A stretch of DNA of 64,000 bases from contig JAOBSW010000917.1 of assembly GCA_026214975.1 (NCBI GenBank), positions 62,001 through 126,000 of the forward strand, in the 5' to 3' direction. Shown here in pieces: positions 56,828 to 64,000 of the stretch. Position 1 is the first letter of the stretch, and the number at the start of each line of letters is the position of its first letter. The translations under genes were made by a program, and so were the position numbers. The notes under the pieces were generated by a model that saw only the letters and a list, made by a program, of their open reading frames with translations, was not told the origin of the DNA and did no database searches. The stretch is from Gentiana macrophylla (Eukaryota > Streptophyta > Magnoliopsida > Gentianales > Gentianaceae).

Positions 56828-58831
56828 TGTTAGGAAATCTACGCGAACGCAATGCGAATTTAAAATTTTATTTCCTTTTAACCAGGATCGACTTCGTTTA
56901 AGCAATAAACAAACGAGTTAGTAGGCGGTGGTTACCTTGGTTGATCTAAAAGATCGACGCTTTGACCGTCTAAGGAGAGTAGTTCTCGCATAGAGCCGCC
57001 AAGTGTTCGGCCTCTACCGCTAGTCCACACGAGTCACTCACCGGAATCCCATCATGGATTCTTTATTGGAAAACTCCGGTTGCTAGACCGGCCTTTTCCC
57101 TCTCACCAACTCTCTCATAGGATGCTCTCAATTTTACACAAGAACTATGAGCTCTTGTAATTGTGATGTACAAAGAGCTTGACACCCACTTCCTTTTATA
57201 TAGGGAGAGTGGCGCCCCAAAGAAGAGTAGAAGGAAGAAAACCTTTTCCCAATAAAATAAGGAAAATATAATTGATTGATTTATCTCATTTATTATAATA
57301 TCTCATATTAAATAAATCTAGGATATTGTCAATATCTTATATTGAATATTTCAAGATATTGTCAATATCTAATATTGACTATATTTATTTTATTACCATA
57401 AATCAATTCTGGCATATGTGTATATATATCATATATATATATTATATGCATAAATCTCTATATATTATATATACATAGCACACTTAGCCGCATGTACTAA
57501 TGCACATCACACATGCACACCACACACGCATATATGCATAATAATATATCTAGTTTATTTTATTTTATTAATATCTAATATTAATAATAGGTAATACTAA
57601 TTAATTAAATTTCACAATCCAAGTGTATCATATACACACACAAATTGCGCCACCTTAGCCAATAAATTGGCATCCGGAATATTCTTTAATTAATATAATA
57701 TTATTAATATCTTGTATTTAATTTATTCATAATAAATAAATACCACCATATTAATTTACCACTATAACCTTTATAGTCGTGAGATAAATTCTTTCCTTAT
57801 TTGGTTATCATCTATAACCACATTTTAATCCGGCTAGATGTTCTTATGTGTGTGACCCGATAGGCTTCCGAATATGTTGGCCGTAGACACAAAGTGCAAA
57901 TTACGAAAATGCCCTTCATGCCTAACGATCACGGGATAGCGTCAGCAACACACCGTGACCCCAATCATCGGAAGAGTCAAATGCAATGACTACTACCTTT
58001 CATGTGAAAGCGATTACCGTGTAACTTACAATCCTATCGCTGTAATAATATCCATACGGTCGTTAGTCGAGTGTCAAAACATCAACGACCGTATCTTATA
58101 ATCTGGATGTCAAGCTCTCTCGAAGTAACTCATTTACTCCCACTTTGCAAAGATTCACGAGAGTAAGACATTCCTTATAAGAAGGCCATTTCGGATATTC
58201 GATCCCAATCATAGGATACGCGATTCCCGGACGACCAATCATGTATACTCCGCGTGCTTCAAAGATCATACCCAATCACTACCGCATGATCGCCCGTGGC
58301 TGTGGGAAACCTCAATAGTGTCAAAGCATGACAATCCACACCGTGATGCCATGAAGACTCGGTCTTAAGGATAATTACACAACCGCCACATCTTGTGACA
58401 CTTATCCGTGTAAGTGGGGATCGGCCTAACGACGCATTCTCTAATACACGCCCACGCGGTCAAGTGTCTCTACACTTTGATAGAGCGAGATCTATCCCGC
58501 ACTTAAAGATGAAGACATCAAATACGTGCTAGTCTGTTTATACTATCAATGCCTTGTTTAATAGTACATCGCCTGAGACATTTAAGTATCAAACTTATTA
58601 AAGTGATTAGAGATCTCATCAACCATAATCGCCTATCATGGTTTCTATATCACGTTTAATACTAAGGGCGTTATCATATAACAATTCATAATTGGTTCTT
58701 TAAAAAAAAGAATGTATATATGACAACATAAAAGCCATTTAATATATGTATAAACACAAAGAAATAGTAGAAATGTTCCGACCCGGTCGGATCCGGTCCA
58801 ACCCGATTGGGTTTAGGACACTATTTCAACA
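56828..58831 (-). repeat. Copia-2 (copy B) 5' LTR
   Basis: 2004 bp, adjacent to the PBS and near-identical to the 3' LTR. The TATA box, CCCTATATAAAAGG on the minus strand, is at about 57192-57205. Differences between the two LTRs are mostly at CAG, CTG and homopolymer sites. Confidence 0.95.
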
Positions 58832-58953
58832 ATAATGTGATTGAATCACATAAGGATTGTTCTAACAATTAAGGCTCACCCCAAAAATAGGGGACCTTCT
58901 AATATTAATAGTTGCCTCATATCTTTCTCCATGTACTACATAAATACATATCG

Positions 58954-59111
58954 AGTAATGATACGAGCACAACGGTTGTGTCACAACGGTGATATAAATC
59001 TTGATCATGTTAGATTTACATCATTATTAATTTAGACATATTATGATCAATGATGCAGATTATCATTATATCACTCATTGTGAAACAACCGTTGTGCCCG
59101 TATCATTTTTG
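58954..59111. mobile_element. Foldback MITE-3
   Basis: About 158 bp. The left arm TAATGATACGAGCACAACGG pairs with the right arm, which read inward gives AATGATACGGGCACAACGG; pairing extends through GTCACAA and GATATAA blocks. The exact ends and target duplication are not clear. No coding. Confidence 0.65.
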
Positions 59112-59869
59112 ATATATATCAGCGGCAAAAACACTTCTACAAATACTATTTTTTTCATAAAAAAAATTAACATGTCCAAATATTTATTTTTTTATTTTGA
59201 AAATAACATACAACACTCTTTTTGTGTACATATACGACATCATTTTATTTTTTTTTACAAGAATGCGACGTATTAAAATATCACTTTGTAAGCATAAAAT
59301 ATTTTTAGAAGGGTGTATAGAGGTTGTTTATTGGAGTGAATTATTTTTTAGAAGTTGAAAAAATATAACTGAAACAATAAACGATGTGTTTAAATGGTGT
59401 AATTGGGGTTTGTCATTGGGTCACTCTAAACTAATAAAATATGTACTACCTCCTGCTGTTGCACGCCGAAGAGGAGTAATTGCTAAGTGGGCCAAGCCTA
59501 CTTATTATTTTACAATATAATAATTCCTAAAAAGTTTATATAATCATTAAAAAGTTTATATAATAATAAAAAAATCTTATGTGAATAAAAGAGATAAAAT
59601 CTAAAGTGGGCCTTGGTGGATTGTCTTCCCTTCAACACGGCGAGATCCCGACATAGGTGAAAACTGAAACTCAGAAGTCTTTAAAAATCGCTTTTCTCCG
59701 GTCTTCCACAAAACCTTCCAAAATCGCTTTATAAGTCTCAAAATCTTCTAGCATCTATCTCGAGCTTCCAAAACCTGAAAATCAACCAAAACATAGCCGA
59801 AAAAATGTATCTCCCGACAAAATAAATATAAAATAAGCACATTAAATCCCATAAAATATGGTCTCATCA
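59112..59869 (-). repeat. Solo LTR-A, 5' portion
   Basis: Minus-sense start of LTR-A (TGATGAGACCATATTTTATG). AT-rich. It contains a duplicated TTTATATAATCATTAAAAAG block at 59535-59570 that includes the likely TATA box. Confidence 0.6.
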
Positions 59870-59874
59870 GCGGG

Positions 59875-60312
59875 CCTTCCCAATATGATATTATACGCCG
59901 ATGAGGCCTTCATCACGAAATAAGTAACCGTAAGAGTCCTTCCCTCTTGCTCCCTTCCAAACGTTGTTGCGAGCCGAACCATTCCCATAGGATAGACTGG
60001 GGGACCGGCGAATCTGTACAGCGGTGCCGAGACTGGAGTCAACTCGGACTCCTTGAGATTCATCGCCTGAAAAGCTGCAAAGTAGAGAACGTTGACAGCG
60101 CTGCCGGTATCAACGCAAACCCTCTTCACCGGATTCTTGTTCACAACGTCTTCAATGGCTAGACCTTCATTATTTGTAACCAACGGAAGCGGGTCCTTAG
60201 GTCCATAACCTACTTCCCGAATAGGGGTCTGACCTCCTATGTTTGCCTGTGCACCTCTATATCGGGCGTTAGGGCTGCCAACTTCCCTGTACGGGTTGCC
60301 AAGACCACCCAC
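59875..60312 (-). pseudogene. Gypsy-2 aspartic protease, N-terminal part
   Basis: The open segment reads VGYGPKDPLPLVTNNEGLAI, then VCVDTGSAVNVLYFAAFQAM with an intact catalytic Asp-Thr-Gly, then RLATTFGREQEGRTLTVTYF and YNIILGRPA at the target site. The real protease continues at 47675. The frame as printed runs on into LTR-A (DETIFYGI), which is an artefact of the insertion. It would have processed Gag-Pol. An N-terminal G/N/R-rich stretch precedes it. Confidence 0.85.
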
Positions 60313-60344
60313 GATAGTGTTGATGGTGTTGATCAGGCAGTTGT

Positions 60345-60590
60345 CTATCTGTCGGTCTTCCTCTGGAGACCGGTCTCTTCTTCTCTGAGCTTCGCCTTGC
60401 CGATCACGCTCTCAGTTGAAATTCCTGCGCGGGTAATCTCGCCGACCCCGCCGTTTGCCATAACGAGGTCGCTCCACGACTTCATCCAACTTTCTTTCTG
60501 GAAATCTCTGCAACCATCCAGATCATGCCTAGTGTCCTTGTGGTACATGCAGAATTTACTCTGGTCCCTCATCTCTGGAAGACTTCGCAG
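60345..60590 (-). pseudogene. Gypsy-2 gag zinc-binding motif
   Basis: Minus strand MRDQSKFCMYHKDTRHDLDGC, with the C-X2-H-X4-H-X4-C spacing seen in Gypsy-1, followed by RDFQKESW. It is the nucleocapsid-like end of gag. Confidence 0.7.
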
Positions 60591-60939
60591 CGGGGGGGAG
60601 AGTTCGCACCAACCCCTTCCTTTCCATTATCGCGAGGACAAGTTCGCGCTTCCTGTTTAACGTCGGGAATCCCGAGGCTATAAGGCATTTCTCCTCTCGG
60701 CTCGGTTCATGGTTGTGACGGGCATGTGATCTCCAGACGATATTCTTCTCTTGTTAGAAGGGTCCTCGGCCCGTCCTTCTTATGCTCCGACCTCTCCAAC
60801 TCTCGTTTTAGCATTTGGCTCCCTCCCCTTGACAGTGCTTGAATGCTACCTCCATGCATTCCTCCATAGATGTAGGGAGCCTGCTGCTCAGCTTTGCATA
60901 CAATTTTCCTTCTCGCAGACCCGCCACGAAAGATGCGAT

Positions 60940-61842
60940 TCAGATATGATCATCCACGCCTCGAATTTGCATCGACACTTCATTGAACCGCTTAAGGTAC
61001 TGCAACGCGGTCTCATCTTGCTTATGTTTGCGAGTAAACATGTAAGTAGCATTCCTCTGAAAAGGCTTCGCCGTAATAAAGGCGTTAAAGAACATCTTCC
61101 CCAAGGTATCGAAGTTGTAGATCATCCTGGCCGGGATTCTCTTAAACCATTCTCGAGCTCGGCCAGTGAGTAACGCAGGAAACTCTTTGCACTTCATCTT
61201 GTCCGGGGCACGGTCGAGGTTCATATGCGTGAGATACTGGAATATGTGATCCTGGGGACCCTTCGTTCCGTCATAAGGCTCCAACTTTGAGATCTTAAAC
61301 CTCGCGGGTCGAGGATAGCTATCTATTTGCTCAGAGAAAGGGGACTCAAGAGCCAGTTGTGCAGCTCTTTTCTCTGCTATGACGTCCAATTCAGCTCGGG
61401 CTGCATCCATCGCCTTTGTACAACCAACTGTTTCCTCAAGTTTGAAGAGGACGACTGATCACCCCTCTTTGCCCTTCTATGCCTGGGAGGAGAAGGCGTT
61501 CGTTCCTATGACCCATCGTTGGGGTCATCCTCCTCCTCCTCCAAATCCTTTTCTTGGGAGTTTTCCTCAGATGGATCTCCTTCTTGCTGGTCCTGATCCT
61601 GTAAAATTTCCTCCAGAGGATCCTCTTCCTCCAAATCTTCATCTTCTTCGTCCTTATTTAAGGGCGGCATTGAGGACGGCTTCGCTTGGTTGCATTATCG
61701 AGGCTACTCTGGTGATCCACCAATGCCCGGTGGGTAGCATAAAAATGATCTCTTCCTGCTATGGATTCTAGTTATTGGCGTCTGATTCAGTTGCATTGTT
61801 GGCGTGGTTGCCGTTGGCCGCTTGTTGTCGTGTCTTCACCAT
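60940..61842 (-). pseudogene. Gypsy-2 gag
   Basis: The start is ATG at 61842 (MVKTRQQAANGNHANNATES), about 60 bp inside the PBS, with the usual T/N/Q-rich N terminus. A frameshifted D/E-rich part follows (about 61440-61640), then the best segment, 60940-61410: ARAELDVIAEKRAAQLALES, ARFKISKLEPYDGTKGPQDH, MKCKEFPALLTGRAREWFKR and TALQYLKRFNEVSMQIRGVD. This is the Retrotrans_gag domain of Tat-type elements. The product forms the particle. It is more complete than the Gypsy-1 copy but interrupted after DDHI and around 61411. Confidence 0.8.
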
Positions 61843-61881
61843 GTTGATCCTGGATCTTCAAACAATTGTCAGTGAAAGAGA

Positions 61882-61899
61882 CCCTCTTTCTAGCGCCAA
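61882..61899 (-). promoter_or_regulatory. Gypsy-2 primer binding site
   Basis: The minus strand reads TTGGCGCTAGAAAGAGGG, one base after the LTR end. It matches the Gypsy-1 site with two differences. Confidence 0.8.
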
Positions 61900-61900
61900 T

Positions 61901-62516
61901 TGACGATGCTGGAAATCGTCTTATCAAATCCAGGGCTTTTCTTCCTAATGACAATTTGTTAAGACTTCAAGAACACCAAAGACGAAGAAAGATGGGGTGG
62001 TTTATGGTGGAATAGACTGCATTTGAGGTGATACTTCTCAAGCTACCTACGTATCCAATATGTGAATTGGAATCAAGTCTTCGTAGTTCCTTAGGGATTG
62101 TTCATATAGAGGGGCTTGTGCCCTAGCAATTGCGCGTGGCATGTCCAAGGTGGATTCTTATTTCGTGTTCCCTAAGAAAAAGATAATGATTTGATCTCCT
62201 TGATTTTAGGAGATAATTATAGGCGTATTTAGATGCCTGGATCAGAGAAGTTATGATTGAGGATTCTTTCCGTGTTCATCTGATTTGGTGCGTGCGTAAG
62301 AGGTTTGTTTCGGGGGGGACTTAGGCCGACCCAAAAGGTCGGGCACTGGTAAGCTGACCTTGTGCATTGGCCGACTGGGAAGGTCGGGGAGAGTGGCCGT
62401 GCTTGGGCGGCTCGGATACTAGGGGCTCTGGCCCCAAAGGAGACTTCTTTCTATCCTTATTTATCGGTGAACTATCATGGATGACACGTGGTGATGTGCT
62501 AGCCCGACCTCGGTCA
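61901..62516 (-). repeat. Gypsy-2 5' LTR
   Basis: 616 bp, TGACGATGCTGG to CCTCGGTCA on the plus strand, next to the PBS. Its inverted TATA region reads TTCATATAGAGG, against TTTATATAGAGG in the 3' LTR, so the 5' promoter box is weakened. Confidence 0.9.
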
Positions 62517-62521
62517 AATAT

Positions 62522-62655
62522 AATTTATTAAAATCAACATTTGGTCTCTGAAAAAATATACGGAATATGGAGTATTGTTTATTTGTTAAGATGCATAGCT
62601 GCTTATTGATAATGTCGAAATTATCTCGGGTAAATAGTGGTGTTTATGTGGTGGA
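62522..62655. other. Unassigned flank of Gypsy-2
   Basis: Sequence right of the Gypsy-2 target duplication. AT-rich with no coding motif. It should be continuous with 42701-43071 at the pre-insertion site. Confidence 0.4.
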
Positions 62656-63010
62656 TATCTGGCTAATTTGTATGATTTCTCCGCAAGATGAAGATCTTGA
62701 AGAACAAGATGGAGAAAATGTTGTGTTTATGATTATGAGTTGAGCCTTAGTGGCTGCCTACATACCCTTAGCTTTGTAAGGGATCAAGCCCAATTTACGT
62801 AGTTTTGGAAGTGAAGTCTTCTCTCCTCTTTGTAATGGAGGTGATGCTCCTATTTATAGAGGTGGTGAGCCAGTTGTCACCAGGCTGGCGAGAGTAGGAC
62901 TGCTGTCGAGAGCTGTCTGGCCGTCAAGCTGAGAGCTGGCGGACCTGACCTGGCGAGTTGAGAGCCTTTGGCGGCTCCGAAGCCTTTGCTTGGGCGGCCG
63001 TAGGGGCCCG
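62656..63010 (-). repeat. Fragment of another Tat-like LTR
   Basis: Layout resembles the Gypsy-1 and Gypsy-2 LTRs: GTGGCTGCCTACATACCCTT (compare CTGCCTACGTATCC), AATTTACGTAGTTTTGG, then an inverted TATA box (TCCTATTTATAGAGG, 62849-62863) followed by a GC-rich part with GGCGG and GGCGAG repeats. Both ends are unclear. Confidence 0.5.
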
Positions 63011-63267
63011 GATAATGATCCGCGGACCGAATTAAGATTTTGGCATATCACTTATTTATAAGTTATATACGTTTAAAATATTCTACTTGTAAGTCATAAG
63101 TGATATATGTTAAATGTATTTTCTTACACCCATAAGTTTATATTTATAAATAAAAAAAGGTAGAAATTAAAATTATAAAATGAAATCACTAAAACCACGT
63201 TAAAATATGCCTTGGCCTACGTTGAAGCGACATAGAGAAATAGACTGGATCATAATCCATTAAATCA
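63011..63267. other. AT-rich sequence upstream of RNase H-like fragment
   Basis: A short near-repeat (CATATCACTTATTTATAAGTTATAT and AAGTCATAAGTGATAT) forms a loose inverted repeat around 63045-63110. No coding is seen. Confidence 0.4.
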
Positions 63268-63664
63268 GCAGAAATTGTGGAAACTGCCCCGACAGGTATG
63301 TCAAAGTTCAATGTAGATGTTGCTACCCGTGAAAATAAAGTAGCAACTGATGGAGTGCTCCGGGATAATATGTGGTCTATTCTTCGCAGCTTCTCATACT
63401 TGTTAAAAGGCAATTACGATGTTCTCATCGGGGACATCTACCATGCTATTGTTTTTGCCACAACCTGGGGATACTTCAATGTTGTTTTTGAAGGGGATTC
63501 CCAAATAGTTAATAATAGGTTGGTTTCGGATAATCCTGATCTCTCTCGTGTCGGGAGCATTATTCATGATTGTAAAAAGCGTGTTAGCCTGCTTTTCCTC
63601 TTATAGTTTCTCTTTTGTCAAAAGAGAAGGTAACACACCTGCCCATCTTTTGGCGAAAGAATGA
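63268..63664 (+). pseudogene. RNase H-like (RVT_3) domain fragment
   Basis: Plus-strand reading: TAPTGMSKFNVDVATRENKV, GVLRDNMWSILRSFS, WGYFNVVFEGDSQIVNN, SRVGSIIHDCKKR, and after a one-base shift near 63603, SFVKREGNTPAHLLAKE with a stop at 63662-63664. This matches the plant RNase H-like domain found in many host genes and in LINE/RT-derived proteins (KxNVDAA, FExDSxxVV, FVxRxxNxxAHxLA). The first and last Asp are kept, while the middle Glu region reads GDIYHAIVFA. With no upstream exons seen, it is probably a degraded retrogene or LINE tail. Confidence 0.7.
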
Positions 63665-64000
63665 TTAAATATGGTTGGACTTAAACAATAGGGCATTAGG
63701 CCGCCTTATGATGTAACCAAGGGAAGTTTTTGCCTAGTATCTTCATATACACCAAAGTGACGGGAAGAATGATCTGTACCACATAGTTTGAATCCAGTTT
63801 AAAAACAGATGATCCATGTGTCTCCACACAGTGTGCAGACTGTGTGGAGACACCATCTAAAAGCCTCTGTAATCAAGGCTACATAAAGATGTAGTGAATG
63901 ATGTTGTGGATGATGCTGTCTTTTGATTAGAGAGAGAAATATATTTTTTTTTGGGTCCTGACTAAATGTATGGTGTTGATGATGTTGTGGAGATAATTGT
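63665..64000. other. 3' flank of the RNase H-like fragment
   Basis: No coding is seen. It holds a perfect 15-bp-stem hairpin (63818-63853) and a GATGATGTTGTGGA motif that occurs twice (about 63899 and 63979). Confidence 0.5.
63818..63853. other. Perfect 15-bp inverted repeat
   Basis: GTGTCTCCACACAGT, six-base loop GTGCAG, then the exact complement. No T-run follows and no host gene is next to it. Confidence 0.8.

Larger units (their letters stand above)
49340..58831 (-). mobile_element. Complete Copia-2 element (copy B), coding decayed
   Basis: 9.49 kb with LTRs 49340-51350 and 56828-58831, PBS 56815-56826, polypurine tract 51351-51366 and perfect target duplication ATAAT (49335-49339 and 58832-58836). 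LTRs are nearly identical, so insertion is recent, although the coding part is beyond use. It must have been mobilised by proteins made elsewhere. It lies in solo LTR-B. Confidence 0.95.
48877..58867. mobile_element. Solo LTR-B split by Copia-2
   Basis: Starts TGTTGGATCATATATCC and ends GGATTGTTCTAACA, with perfect target duplication ATTAA (48872-48876 and 58868-58872). Joining the halves 48877-49339 and 58837-58867 gives about 494 bp. A TATA box (ACTATATAAGGGAGG, about 49091-49105) on the plus strand indicates plus orientation. Copia-like from size and layout, but with no internal sequence to confirm it. Confidence 0.85.
47681..59869 (-). mobile_element. Solo LTR-A with nested insertions
   Basis: Begins TGGTGGGTCG and ends CTCATCA, flanked by the perfect target duplication GCGGG (47676-47680 and 59870-59874). 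Minus orientation is suggested by a U5-like CTGTGGGTTCAACCCC motif at 47746-47761 and an inverted TATA region near 59531-59570. Without nested insertions it is about 1.85 kb. A single LTR with a target duplication is the result of LTR-LTR recombination. The family is unknown. Confidence 0.8.
43077..62516 (-). mobile_element. Gypsy-2 (Tat-type), complete ends, pol largely deleted
   Basis: LTRs 43077-43696 and 61901-62516 are flanked by the perfect target duplication AATAT (43072-43076 and 62517-62521). Minus-strand order: 5' LTR, PBS, gag, zinc motif, protease (split by solo LTR-A and continued at 47675), then a deletion removing RT, RNases H and integrase, a tandem repeat, the antisense ORF, polypurine tract and 3' LTR. 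About 12.2 kb of the span is later insertion. Confidence 0.9.

Noticed and set aside
63818..63853. Intrinsic terminator
   Set aside because: The hairpin is perfect but has no T-run, and bacterial-type terminators are not expected in plant nuclear DNA.

Overview
This window is plant nuclear DNA, very probably from a eudicot. It is AT-rich, has no bacterial gene organisation, and is almost entirely a cluster of nested LTR retrotransposons with Ty1/Copia and Ty3/Gypsy (Tat and Athila-type) proteins, initiator-tRNA-Met-type primer binding sites, hAT-type MITEs, a pol III A/B-box pair and TA/TAA microsatellites. The only candidate host-type gene is a short, frameshifted RNase H-like (RVT_3) fragment at 63.27-63.66 kb. 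Element names (Copia-1, Gypsy-2 and so on) are mine.

Left nest (1-42700). The outermost and oldest element is a decayed minus-strand Gypsy-3 (5' LTR 42107-42700; gag zinc knuckle and protease relics 40.0-40.9 kb; 3' LTR remnant 3636-3927). A plus-strand Copia-2 copy, of which only the 3' end lies in the window (1446-3635), sits in its 3' LTR, and a Copia-1 3' LTR (1-1445) sits inside that Copia-2. A plus-strand Tat-type Gypsy-1 (5' LTR 5433-6088; gag, protease, RT and two RNases H to 17.05 kb; 3' LTR remnant 38865-39226) interrupts the Gypsy-3 interior. Gypsy-1 gag is itself split by a non-autonomous Athila-type element (6345-13452), which carries a hAT MITE (10114-10557). Gypsy-1's 3' LTR is split by a minus-strand Copia-1 (22105-38859), whose own 3' LTR was hit by a decayed Copia-3 (17.16-22.10 kb). 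A deletion then fused Copia-3 directly to the Gypsy-1 RNase H region.

Copia-1 is the most unusual element. Between its RNase H and its 3' LTR it carries a long accessory reading frame (about 32373 down to 28299) with a basic NLS-like stretch, acidic low-complexity segments, a coiled-coil-like segment and an RGG box. Its integrase is deleted and its 5' LTR has lost the TATA box. The 3' part of this accessory frame, the 3' LTR and part of the Copia-3 LTR form a direct tandem duplication of about 4.55 kb (20970-25513 and 25514-30085).

Right nest (43077-62516). Minus-strand Tat-type Gypsy-2 has a perfect 5-bp target duplication (AATAT). It carries an intron-containing antisense ORF (44110-45993) and a 90-bp tandem repeat (46285-47315) next to its 3' LTR. 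Its protease gene is split by solo LTR-A (47681-59869, TSD GCGGG). LTR-A contains hAT MITE-2, MITE-3 and solo LTR-B (48877-58867, TSD ATTAA), and LTR-B is split by a complete young Copia-2 (49340-58831, TSD ATAAT). This is a four-level nest with exact junctions.

A window-wide oddity: aligned repeat copies disagree mainly at CAG, CTG and CCWGG (CHG) sites, and many frameshifts and stops sit at such sites. The simplest reading is basecalling error at CHG-methylated cytosines, so many apparent breaks may not exist in the genome.
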